Shown here: piece after piece, positions 35,888 to 43,634 of the stretch
Layout of the letters: each line of letters begins with the position of its first letter
Numbering within the stretch: the stretch's first letter is position 1
From: Arthrobacter alpinus
GTDB taxonomy: Bacteria > Actinomycetota > Actinomycetes > Actinomycetales > Micrococcaceae
DNA: 64,000 bases
Assembly: GCF_900105965.1 (NCBI RefSeq)
Contig: NZ_FNTV01000001.1
Location: 2,356,001-2,420,000 of the forward strand
Reading direction: 5' to 3'
The notes under the pieces: generated by a model
Told to the model about the DNA's origin: nothing
Databases searched by the model: none
Seen by the model: the letters and a program-made list of their open reading frames with translations, nothing else
Made by a program: the position numbers and the translations under genes

Positions 35888-36469
35888 CTACTTCGCCGGG
35901 GCCGCGCGGACGTGCATGCGTTCGCCCTGCGGCCCAAAAAGCGTCAGGAACTCCACGCTCTCCGTGGTGGCCCGGCCAAACCAGTGAGGTGTACGGGTGT
36001 CGAACTCCGCGGCCTCGCCTTGCTTGAGCTCAAAGTCCCGCTCCCCAAGCACAACTCGCAGCCGACCGCGCAAGACGTACATCCACTCGTATCCCTCATG
36101 GACCTGCGGATCGGGTTGAGGCAGGTTCGTGCCGGCCGGCAAGATGAGCTTGAAGGCTTGGACCCCGCCGGTGCCGCTGCCCAATGGCAGGTACGTCTGT
36201 CCGTTGCGTTTGAAAGGACGGAGGTGGATCCGCGGATCTCCCGTTGCCGGGGCCCCGACTAGTTCATCCAGCGGAACTGCATGGGCGCGCGCCAGCGGGA
36301 GCAGCAATTCGAGATTGGGCCGCCGCTGCCCGGATTCAAGACGTGAGAGTGTGCTGACGGAAATGCCCGTGGCCTCTGCCAACTCCGCCAGGGTCCGGCC
36401 CCTCTGCAGCCTCAGTGCCTTCAACCTGGGGCCCACACCGGATAGAACAGACTCCGTCTCATTCGTCAT
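35888..36469 (-). CDS. XRE-family regulator with C-terminal cupin domain
   Basis: A 193-residue regulator. Residues ~15-70 form the XRE helix-turn-helix (LKALRLQRGRTLAELAEATG, VSTLSRLESGQRRP). Residues ~115-190 form a cupin (VHEGYEWMYVLRGRLRVVLG, FDTRTPHWFGR) that likely binds a small ligand or metal. It is divergent from the thioredoxin-reductase-like gene, with an 8-bp inverted repeat in the spacer, so control of that gene and itself is inferred. The ATG at 36469 has no Shine-Dalgarno site, so the mRNA could be leaderless. Confidence 0.88.
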   Translation of the reverse strand: MTNETESVLSGVGPRLKALRLQRGRTLAELAEATGISVSTLSRLESGQRRPNLELLLPLARAHAVPLDELVGAPATGDPRIHLRPFKRNGQTYLPLGSGTGGVQAFKLILPAGTNLPQPDPQVHEGYEWMYVLRGRLRVVLGERDFELKQGEAAEFDTRTPHWFGRATTESVEFLTLFGPQGERMHVRAAPAK

Positions 36470-36483
36470 GACCCTAGTTTGCC

Positions 36484-36534
36484 ATTCCAGCAACATTTAT
36501 TGCCACTTTCGCCGGCCGTGGCGCACGCTGGAAT
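36484..36534. promoter_or_regulatory. Inverted repeat in the XRE-cupin/reductase spacer
   Basis: ATTCCAGC (36484-36491) and its exact complement GCTGGAAT (36527-36534) are separated by 35 bp in the 96-bp divergent spacer. It may be two half-sites for the adjacent regulator or part of a looped operator. Confidence 0.4.
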
Positions 36535-36565
36535 AACCAAGTCATTTCAGCAGAAGGCGGACATC

Positions 36566-37486
36566 ATGCAGGACGTAATCATTATTGGCGGCGGCGCTGC
36601 CGGTCTCAGTGCAGCGCTTCAACTAGGCCGCTCGCGCCGGTCCGTGACGGTGGTCGACGCCGGTGAGCCTCGCAATGCGCCATCGCCGGCGGCCCACGGA
36701 TTTCTCACGCGCGACGGCGTTGCTCCCCTGGAGCTGACCCGGCTTGGCCGCGCTGATCTTGAGCCCTATGACGTACGCGTCGTGGAAGGAACGGTCACTA
36801 ATGCGGTCAAGGAACACGACAGTTTCCGGGTCACGCTGGCCAGCGGCGAGGTCCTAACAGCCAAGCGGCTCCTCATCACCACGGGCGGGGTTGATGTACT
36901 CCCCGAGATTCCCGGACTGGCCGAGCGATGGGGCAAGGATTTGGTGCATTGCCCGTATTGCCACGGGTGGGAAATTCGCGACCAAGCCATCGGCGTCATT
37001 GGCAGTAGCTCCATGGCCGTCCACCAAGCCCTGTTGTTCCGCCAGTGGTCGCCCAACATCACGCTATTCCTCAACAGCGCACCCCAGCCATCCGCCGTCG
37101 AACTTCAACAATTGGCAGCCCGCGGCATACGTCTTGTTGAAGGAGAGGTAGTGAAGATTCACAGCACTGATAACGCTGTGAGTGGCGTGGAGCTGGCCGA
37201 CGGATCCGCCCATCCGGTCCAGGCTCTGACCACGCAATCGAGGTTGGTGGCTCGGGGCGCGTTCTTTGAATCCCTGGGGCTGGTTCCGTTGCCCTCGGAG
37301 TTCGCTGAGATGATCGAAACCGATGAGACCGGACTGACAGGGATTCCTGGGGTCTGGGCGGCTGGGAATGTCACGGACATGAGAGCCACGGTTGTGGCGT
37401 CAGCCTTCGGCGGGGCCATGGCCGGCGTTGCCATCAATATGGACATGATGGCGCAGGAGTTGGCAGAGGCAGTGGCCGCCGCCTAG
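36566..37486 (+). CDS. FAD-dependent thioredoxin-reductase-like oxidoreductase
   Basis: A 306-residue low-molecular-weight thioredoxin-reductase-like flavoprotein. It starts MQDVIIIGGGAAGLSAAL (FAD-binding GxGxxG), has the redox motif CPYC at Cys129/Cys132 in HCPYCHGWE, a second nucleotide segment GVIGSSSMAVHQ, and the FAD-closing AAGNVTDMRATV. CPYC replaces the CATC of standard TrxB, and the NADPH-binding GxGxxA is poor (GSSSMA), so a different partner from thioredoxin is possible. AAGGCGG precedes the ATG. The divergent XRE-cupin gene probably regulates it. Confidence 0.88.
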   Translation: MQDVIIIGGGAAGLSAALQLGRSRRSVTVVDAGEPRNAPSPAAHGFLTRDGVAPLELTRLGRADLEPYDVRVVEGTVTNAVKEHDSFRVTLASGEVLTAKRLLITTGGVDVLPEIPGLAERWGKDLVHCPYCHGWEIRDQAIGVIGSSSMAVHQALLFRQWSPNITLFLNSAPQPSAVELQQLAARGIRLVEGEVVKIHSTDNAVSGVELADGSAHPVQALTTQSRLVARGAFFESLGLVPLPSEFAEMIETDETGLTGIPGVWAAGNVTDMRATVVASAFGGAMAGVAINMDMMAQELAEAVAAA

Positions 37487-37890
37487 TGAGGTAGCGCACA
37501 AGGCGAAGCGGTCCCGGTGGCCTAACCTTACCGACCAGGCGATGCCGCTCCGTTGAAATTGAAGGAAAAAACAAAGCGAACGGCACAGCAATCGAGCACA
37601 GCAAACGCTCAGCCCGCCCCTATCAGACGCCCAATTAGCGACACATCACTTATTCTCCGGAGGAGTGCCGCCCAGCCGAAAACCGTCACCACCCAAACCC
37701 CTCCCCACGGCTACCGTAGACCGACAGCCACCCACCTCAACAGGGGGTACTTAAGAGATACAAGCCAAATTGGTTGACCATGAATACTTTGACGCGGCAC
37801 GACAAAGCCCCCGTTAGCTCACGGGGGCTTTGTCGTTTCCTAAATGGGTTGTGGTTTCGTATCCGCGCTAGTAAGCGTTTCCAGTGAGTT
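37487..37890. other. 404-bp stretch without a convincing gene
   Basis: Open frames here are short and have no coding character or ribosome-binding site. The only clear element is a strong hairpin at 37799-37838. The middle part is rich in CA/CC dinucleotides and unlike the flanking genes. A small RNA ending at the hairpin is possible. Confidence 0.5.
37799..37838. terminator. Strong 16-bp hairpin terminator
   Basis: Arms 37799-37814 and 37821-37836 pair perfectly around a TAGCTC loop; TTT ends the element on the plus strand. It may terminate the convergent DUF4352 gene, whose stop is 55 nt away, or an unseen plus-strand transcript. Confidence 0.8.
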
Positions 37891-38793
37891 TTACTTGACT
37901 GCTACGAATATCTTGTCGCCCAACATCCCTGGCCTGACAGCAAGAACCCCTTGACCAGCCGTGGCAGTCGGTACTTCAATGGCCTTGTTGCCTGTCGCGG
38001 TGCCGCCCGCGTAAAGCGCGCTCGTGCTATCCATGGCATCTGCTGCGATGACCATCTTATCGAGGCCATTTACAGTCTTTCCGTCCGCGGTGACGTACTC
38101 AACTGAAACAAAAGCCGGCATTTGTCCATTAGGGTCATCGCCAATGTAGGTAGCCGAATAGTTGACGACAATATACTCAGAGCCCACCGCGGGAGGCTCG
38201 TTAAAGGAGTTGGCAGCGATGACAGCATCTGTGGCAGCCAGGGTGACAGAATTAATCACTACGCGCCAATCATCAGACTCGATAACCGATCCGATTGGGT
38301 GGGGGTTCTCGCGAGTTCCTGCATCAGATGCCGACTTTTCCTGCGCTACTTCACCCTTGACGCCTGCATCAGCAGACGGCTGGACAACAGTGGTGTCTCC
38401 GCTGCCGATGGCGTTGTCGACCGAGGTCGCAATAACGGAGAAGAACACCGCGACCCCTACGATTGTTCCCACGATCGAAAGGAGCAGAGCGGTGACGCCC
38501 ATCCACTTTGCCTTGTCTTTAAGGAACAAAGAGACCAGAGACAGGACGAAAGCGATCGGTAGCAGTATCCAGCCAATGATGAGAGCACCGGGGATACAAG
38601 CGAAAATGAACCCAAGCACCGCCACAATGAGGGCGACTAGTCCGACGACGTTGCGCTGTTTTTTCACCTTCGTCGGCTGGGGTGGAAATGCCTGCATTGG
38701 CGTCCCAGGGCCCGGCTGTGCGAAGGCTGACTGATTTGGATGATGGGGGGCGGTCTGCTGCGAGCCCACCCCAGGGAGCTCTGGTGTTGTCAT
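37891..38793 (-). CDS. DUF4352-type membrane-anchored protein
   Basis: A 300-residue protein. The first ~55 residues are Pro/Gln/Ala-rich. They are followed by three hydrophobic segments (VVGLVALIVAVLGFIFACI, GALIIGWILLPIAFVLSLV, VTALLLSIVGTIVGVAVF). An extracellular domain follows from about residue 150, with DDWRVVINSVTLAATDA and YIVVNYSATYIGDD, the pattern of DUF4352 (telokin-like) domains. The ATG at 38793 gives a normal N-terminus; AAGG lies very close to it. The function is unknown. It stands alone between two gene-poor stretches. Confidence 0.78.
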   Translation of the reverse strand: MTTPELPGVGSQQTAPHHPNQSAFAQPGPGTPMQAFPPQPTKVKKQRNVVGLVALIVAVLGFIFACIPGALIIGWILLPIAFVLSLVSLFLKDKAKWMGVTALLLSIVGTIVGVAVFFSVIATSVDNAIGSGDTTVVQPSADAGVKGEVAQEKSASDAGTRENPHPIGSVIESDDWRVVINSVTLAATDAVIAANSFNEPPAVGSEYIVVNYSATYIGDDPNGQMPAFVSVEYVTADGKTVNGLDKMVIAADAMDSTSALYAGGTATGNKAIEVPTATAGQGVLAVRPGMLGDKIFVAVK

Positions 38794-39204
38794 AGCCTTA
38801 CTATGACATTTCATTGACGCTTCACATATTCCGAGACAAGACGTTACGGGCATTCCTCGGCGTCGATTGAATCCCGCGCCTACATTATTGGCCCAGTGCC
38901 GATGTCCGCCGCCCGCCTCGGATCAAAACCACCAACCATGCCCAATTATGACGAGCCCACAAACCGCATCGAGTCGTTCAGGTATTGCACTCGAATAGGT
39001 GATTCGCCGGAAAAAACCTGCCCCGTGAAATTGCAAGAGCCTAGGAAGCTCAACGGATTGGGCATATTTCGCGGAACGGACCCACAACAGGGCACAGAGA
39101 AGCTCCACTCTCGATGCTAAGAGACGGTCAAACCGAGCCGAACCCACGCCTAGTCAGAGCAAGCCGCAGAAACAGAAAATTCCGCAGGCCCACTCAAGAA
39201 GAAC
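38794..39204. other. 411-bp stretch without a convincing gene
   Basis: Overlapping short frames on both strands between about 38896 and 39147 lack ribosome-binding sites and recognisable sequence. The segment has lower GC than the neighbours. I see no tRNA, repeat or terminator in it; it must hold the promoter of the DUF4352 gene on its left side. Confidence 0.5.
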
Positions 39205-40716
39205 CTAGAGCCGCATATCCCCGGTCTCGATGTAGCGCTGGTGCCAGGAAAGCGCCTCGCCCATCAGATGCGGGGTGTGCTTGCCGTAGGAATCACGCAG
39301 GGCCCGGTCGAAGTAGTCTTCCAGCATGGGCTTGTAGTCCGGGTGGGCCAGCTTCTCCGTGATCAATCGGGCGCGCTGCTTGGGCGACAGTCCACGGAGA
39401 TCGGCGTAGCCCTGCTCGGTGATCAGCAGCATGGTGTCATGCTCGGTGTGATCAACGTGGCTGGCCATGGGCACAATGCCGGAGATACGGCCACCCTTGG
39501 CCACAGATGGCGACATGAAAACGGACAGGAACCCGTTGCGGGCAAAGTCGCCGGAACCGCCAATGCCATTCATAACGTGCGATCCCACAACATGTGTGGA
39601 GTTCACATTGCCGTAGATGTCTGCCTCGATCATGCCGTTCAGGGCAACACAGCCTAGGCGGCGGATCAGCTCAGGGTGGTTGGAGATTTCCTGGGTACGC
39701 AGCACAATGCGCTCCCGGAAGAAGTCCACGTGCTTGTTGAATTCGGCAATGCCGGCCTCGGACAGCGAGAAGGAGGTAGCTGACGCGAACGCAATGGTGC
39801 CGTCCTTGATGAGCTCCAGCATGCCGTCCTGGATGACCTCGGTGTATGCCTTGAGGCCACGGTATCCACCCCGAGAAAGCCCGGCGAGCACAGCGTTGGC
39901 AATGTTGCCCACGCCGGACTGCAGCGGCAGCAACTTGTTGGTCATGCGCCCGGTCTTGATTTCCCCGTCGAGGAAATCGAGGAGGTGATCCGCGATTTGG
40001 TTGGAGGTGGCATCTGGCTCAGCGAAGGGGGAAAGGCGGTCTGGCGCGTTCGTTTCAACCACGGCTATGATTTTCGAGATGTCGACGTCAAGGTACGGCT
40101 GGCCGATCCGGTCTTCCGGCTGTGTCAACATGATCGGCTTGCGGAACGGCGGCAGGGCGGTGCCGTAGTACACGTCATGCATACCCTCCAGCCCTGCAGA
40201 CTGCTGCTGGTTGACCTCGATGATCACGGCATCGGCCATGTCCAGCCAAGTCTTGTTGTTGCCTACCGAGGAGGACGGAATCAGGCTTCCGTCCTCGCGG
40301 ATGCCTACAACTTCAATGATGGCGATGTTGATGTCGCCGTAGAACCCGAACCAGGTGTGCTGGGCAACGTGGCTTAGGTGAATATCCATGTATTCAATTT
40401 CGCCGTCATTGATCCGCTTGCGCAGCAACGGATCAGACATGTACGGGAGGCGCAATTCCATGCCGCCAGCTTTCGCGAGCACGCCGTCGAGCTCGGGAGC
40501 GGTGGACGCACCGGTGAGGATCTTGATCTTGAATTCGGAGCCGGCAGCGTGCGCCGTTTCCATCTGTGCCGCCAGGGCCTGCGGGACCGATTTTGGATAG
40601 CCGGCACCGGTGAAGCCGCTCATGGCCACCGTCATCCCGGGCTTGATGAGCGCCGCCGCGGCCTCGGCTGACATACGCTTTTCCAACAGTCCGGCGTGGC
40701 GGATACGGTCATGCAC
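39205..40716 (-). CDS. Acetyl-CoA hydrolase/succinyl-CoA:acetate CoA-transferase
   Basis: A 503-residue class I CoA transferase. It has MTVAMSGFTGAGYPKSVP near the N-terminus, SSSVGNNKTWLDMADAVIIEVN, and the catalytic Glu block MIEADIYGNVNSTHVVGS, followed by GIGGSGDFARNGFLSVFM. Family members move CoA between acetate, succinate or propionate, or hydrolyse acetyl-CoA. The length and the EADIYGNVNST segment favour the succinyl-CoA:acetate group. The start is GTG with AGAGG 6 nt upstream. It appears monocistronic. Confidence 0.9.
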   Translation of the reverse strand: MHDRIRHAGLLEKRMSAEAAAALIKPGMTVAMSGFTGAGYPKSVPQALAAQMETAHAAGSEFKIKILTGASTAPELDGVLAKAGGMELRLPYMSDPLLRKRINDGEIEYMDIHLSHVAQHTWFGFYGDINIAIIEVVGIREDGSLIPSSSVGNNKTWLDMADAVIIEVNQQQSAGLEGMHDVYYGTALPPFRKPIMLTQPEDRIGQPYLDVDISKIIAVVETNAPDRLSPFAEPDATSNQIADHLLDFLDGEIKTGRMTNKLLPLQSGVGNIANAVLAGLSRGGYRGLKAYTEVIQDGMLELIKDGTIAFASATSFSLSEAGIAEFNKHVDFFRERIVLRTQEISNHPELIRRLGCVALNGMIEADIYGNVNSTHVVGSHVMNGIGGSGDFARNGFLSVFMSPSVAKGGRISGIVPMASHVDHTEHDTMLLITEQGYADLRGLSPKQRARLITEKLAHPDYKPMLEDYFDRALRDSYGKHTPHLMGEALSWHQRYIETGDMRL

Positions 40717-40897
40717 AGTGGGCCTCTTTCACAACGTTGTCGAGACATCCTGCAATGCCATCCCAACCACTATAGACCGTGACGCAGGATACACCAGAAC
40801 CGCGGTCCGGTCTAGAGTTTTTCCCGTTCAAGGCACCTCGCAGGCTCCTCCGCATCGAGGCACCGGCGCCTGCCTCCGTTGCTGGTAGAAATAAGGG

Positions 40898-41263
40898 ATG
40901 ACCGAGACTCCCAGCCACCCTTCAGTTCACGGCGAAGTGCGCCACAACCAGCGTTCGCAGCTCAGCGGCACGGTAACTTCCTTGATCGGCTGGGTAGTGG
41001 TGATTCTGCCACTCATCATGCTGGCCATCCTTATTTTCGCCGCCGTCATGGACCCGAGCGCCAGCATGACCGCGCCGGGCAGAATTGCGATCGCCATCGG
41101 GGGCGCAGCGTTGTTGTTCTGCATGATCGCTGCACCCCACCTTCTGGGCCAGGCCGTGATCCACCGCGAACGCGCCATGTGGCGAGCCGCCCTCATCACC
41201 GGAATCCCCGCAGCCTGCGCTGTCATCTACTTCGCGTTCCGTTTCTTAGGTAACCTGGGCTGA
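40898..41263 (+). CDS. Small membrane protein, tandem paralogue A
   Basis: A 121-residue protein with a soluble 25-residue N-terminus and three helices: SLIGWVVVILPLIMLAILIF, IAIAIGGAALLFCMIAAPHL and ALITGIPAACAVIYFAFRF. The same layout and matching positions (GW, P near the middle of helix 1, LLG before an Arg-rich loop, ALITG) occur in the next gene, so the two are duplicates. No function is recognised. Confidence 0.72.
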   Translation: MTETPSHPSVHGEVRHNQRSQLSGTVTSLIGWVVVILPLIMLAILIFAAVMDPSASMTAPGRIAIAIGGAALLFCMIAAPHLLGQAVIHRERAMWRAALITGIPAACAVIYFAFRFLGNLG

Positions 41264-41301
41264 CATAGAAACCGTTCAGTTTCGCGTGCCAGACTGGAAC
41301 C

Positions 41302-41694
41302 ATGCCCCGTCCCCACAGTGAGATCCCGTCCCAACGCCTTGCCGTCGCACAGGCCCAGAACATTGCCACGTCGAAGTCACAACGTTCGATCTGGTGGACT
41401 GTTGGCATCACGATTGTGGGCTGGGCGGTGCTGGCCTACCCCATGATCTTGTTGGCCCTGCTCTCGCTGGTGGTCATGACCGGATCGATGGATGGCACGG
41501 TGACGGCGTCGGGCGTGGCATTAGGCATCGTCGGGATGCTTGGCTCCCTGGCCATGCTGGCATTCCCGGTTTTGCTGGGCCTCGCCGTGAAGGTTCGACG
41601 CCGGAGGCTCTGGGTCCCAGCGTTGCTCACCGGAGCGCTGACCACCGCCGCGTGCATCTACGTCACGGTGGAGTGGCTCATACCGCTGGGCTAA
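41302..41694 (+). CDS. Small membrane protein, tandem paralogue B
   Basis: A 130-residue protein with the same three-helix plan as the upstream gene: TIVGWAVLAYPMILLALLSL, LGIVGMLGSLAMLAFPVLL, and ALLTGALTTAACIYVTVEW, with a basic loop VKVRRRRLWVP. It starts 38 nt after paralogue A. No function is recognised; possible roles are envelope stress or simple helix packing, but nothing in the sequence decides. Confidence 0.72.
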   Translation: MPRPHSEIPSQRLAVAQAQNIATSKSQRSIWWTVGITIVGWAVLAYPMILLALLSLVVMTGSMDGTVTASGVALGIVGMLGSLAMLAFPVLLGLAVKVRRRRLWVPALLTGALTTAACIYVTVEWLIPLG

Positions 41695-41736
41695 GCCCGG
41701 CGGTCAAGCCTGTTGAGGCCCCTCACTAGACCAAAG

Positions 41737-42645
41737 CTATTTAGCGCTCTCGTGCTGAATAAATTCAACCTGCTCCGGATCCAAGCGATTCTTCATGACC
41801 GCTATGGCTTCCGGGTTTTGGTCCACCATGACAAAGCGGCGGTCTAGTTCCAACGCCGCAGCACCGGTTGTCCCGCTGCCGCCGAAGAAGTCCAGCACCC
41901 AGTCGCCCTTTTCGGTGCTTGCCTGAATGATGCGCCGCAGAACGCCGAGAGGTTTCTGCGTGGGATAGCCAGTCTTTTCGTGGCCGTTGGGTGAGACGAT
42001 CGTGTGCCACCAAGTATCGGTTGGCAGCTTGCCCAGCGCCACCTTTTCGGGTGTGACGAGCCCCGGAGCCATGTACGGCTCGCGGTCCACTTCGGTGCTG
42101 TTGAAGTAGTAGGTTTTGGGGTTCTTCACGTATACAAGAATGTTGTCGTGCTTGGCGGGCCACTTCTTTTTGGAACGTGCGCCATAGTCGTAGGCCCAGA
42201 TGATCTCGTTGAGAAAGCATTCGCGGCCAAAGAGGGCGTCGAGGAGGACCTTGGCGTAGTGGACTTCGCGGTAGTCAAGGTGAAGGTACAGCGTGCCGTC
42301 GTCAGCAAGGAGACGCCAGGCTTCTTCCAACCTGGGTTCGAGAAATTCCCAATAATCCCCAAACGAATCGTTGTAGCTGAGAGTCAGGCCCTTGATCGTG
42401 TCGTAGCTGCGGCCCTTGAAGCCAACGCGCGACCCCGTTTCACTGCGCACATTAGTCATGTTCTGACGGGCCTGGACCTTGCCGGTATTGAACGGCGGGT
42501 CAATGTAAATCAGGCGGAAGCTCTCATCCGGCAGCGTTCCCAGGAAGCTGAGATTGTCCCCCTCGGCCACGAGGTTTTTCCCGTTGGCCTGCCAGGTGGT
42601 TGCCGAGGCTGGGCTCAGGGGGGAATCGCTCGCGTCCGTTGTCAT
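41737..42645 (-). CDS. Site-specific DNA methyltransferase, N4/N6 class (beta order)
   Basis: A 302-residue amino-methyltransferase. Motif IV DPPFNTGK comes first, near residue 50, and the AdoMet-binding motif I DFFGGSGTTGAAA comes near residue 255, the beta-class order. YPTQKPLGVLRRI before motif I is motif X-like. It could make N6-methyladenine or N4-methylcytosine. No cognate restriction gene is adjacent. It may be solitary with a regulatory role, or work with the HNH_2 enzyme 1 kb away. No ribosome-binding site is clear. Confidence 0.9.
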   Translation of the reverse strand: MTTDASDSPLSPASATTWQANGKNLVAEGDNLSFLGTLPDESFRLIYIDPPFNTGKVQARQNMTNVRSETGSRVGFKGRSYDTIKGLTLSYNDSFGDYWEFLEPRLEEAWRLLADDGTLYLHLDYREVHYAKVLLDALFGRECFLNEIIWAYDYGARSKKKWPAKHDNILVYVKNPKTYYFNSTEVDREPYMAPGLVTPEKVALGKLPTDTWWHTIVSPNGHEKTGYPTQKPLGVLRRIIQASTEKGDWVLDFFGGSGTTGAAALELDRRFVMVDQNPEAIAVMKNRLDPEQVEFIQHESAK

Positions 42646-42659
42646 GCATCAAGGCTATC

Positions 42660-42703
42660 GGGGCGGCCGGTGAGCCAGAAACCAGACACTGCCCGGCCGC
42701 CCC
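42660..42703 (-). terminator. GC-rich hairpin after the X25 fusion gene
   Basis: An 11-bp perfect GC-rich stem (42660-42670 with 42693-42703) lies between the X25 fusion gene and the methyltransferase start. No U tract follows, so termination would be partial or the stem has another role. Confidence 0.4.
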
Positions 42704-42710
42704 ATTACGC

Positions 42711-43505
42711 CTAGCTCTGGACGCGCAGAACATCCTTTGTTGCGTGGTTGTAGTGGAACGTGATGGGTCCACCGGCATGTGCGAATTCGTGGTTGGCGCC
42801 GTCAAGGATGCCAAAGGCCCCGTAGTTTTCGTCCCACGATCCGTTCAGCACAGCTTTGTAGCTGTACTGGCCTTCCGGCAGGTTAGCTGAAAGGTGCCAC
42901 GTGCCGGATTCTTCCAGCGTCATTTGCAGGCTCGGGTGGTTGGGATCCCAGTTCTCAGCACCGATGGCCTGGCCGAAGTCTCCTGCCAGGGCAACTGATG
43001 CAGGCTGGTTTTCAAAAAAGACGCCGGCTGCTTCCGGTTTCTTGGCAGCGGCTTTCGCCGTGGTTGCCTTGGCAGCCGGTTTCTTTGCTGCAGTCTTCTT
43101 GGCGGCTGGCTTCTTTGCTGTGGCTGTCGCCGCAGTGTCGGCGGGCTTTTCAGGCAGCGGAGTGCCAGCCGGGATTAGGGTGCCGTTGCTGAGTGCATCA
43201 GCCAACTTGTCGGCGGTATCAAACACAACGGTTGCCCGCAGACCATTCTCTGTGATTTCCCAGCCGCTGCGCCCCTTGGTGATCCAGCCGGCCTTGACTA
43301 GGTCAGCCGTAGCCTTCGTGAGGTTCTTATGTCCGCGGGGAATACCGCCGCTGAGAAGTTCTGATTCTTCTTTGGAGAACGGGATACGGGCAGTAGCCTC
43401 AGCTAAGACAACTCCACCGTTGGGCTTCTCATCTAGCCACGTTCCGGCGGCCATGATGTCAAGAACTTCTTTGAGTCGGCGGTTGGTATTTTCACGAATG
43501 CTCAC
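42711..43505 (-). CDS. Winged-helix, Ala/Lys-rich linker, X25 (pullulanase-type) fusion protein
   Basis: A 264-residue fusion of three parts. Residues ~1-105 form a winged-helix-like domain (ENTNRRLKEVLDIMAAGTW, LVKAGWITKGRSGWEITENG). Residues ~120-160 form a histone-H1-like Ala/Lys linker made of AAKK repeats. Residues ~162-264 form an E-set domain like the X25 module of pullulanases (VALAGDFGQAIG, WDPNHPSLQMTL, YSYKAVLNGSWDENYG). A GTG start has AGAGGAGA 7 nt upstream. A protein that binds DNA through the first two parts and a glycan or protein through the third is inferred. No catalytic domain is present. Confidence 0.75.
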   Translation of the reverse strand: MSIRENTNRRLKEVLDIMAAGTWLDEKPNGGVVLAEATARIPFSKEESELLSGGIPRGHKNLTKATADLVKAGWITKGRSGWEITENGLRATVVFDTADKLADALSNGTLIPAGTPLPEKPADTAATATAKKPAAKKTAAKKPAAKATTAKAAAKKPEAAGVFFENQPASVALAGDFGQAIGAENWDPNHPSLQMTLEESGTWHLSANLPEGQYSYKAVLNGSWDENYGAFGILDGANHEFAHAGGPITFHYNHATKDVLRVQS

Positions 43506-43634
43506 AGCTAGTCTCCTCTTGACGCGGGGTATACGTGTCTACTTTGACATGCAGCATGGTTACTGCGCAGTAGATGACGCGAACACACAACGCATTGATT
43601 CGGATTCATCAGATTCCACAAGAGGAACGGCAAT

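Noticed and set aside
38896..39147. Overlapping 74-codon frames on both strands
   Set aside because: No ribosome-binding site, no recognisable sequence, and composition unlike neighbouring genes.
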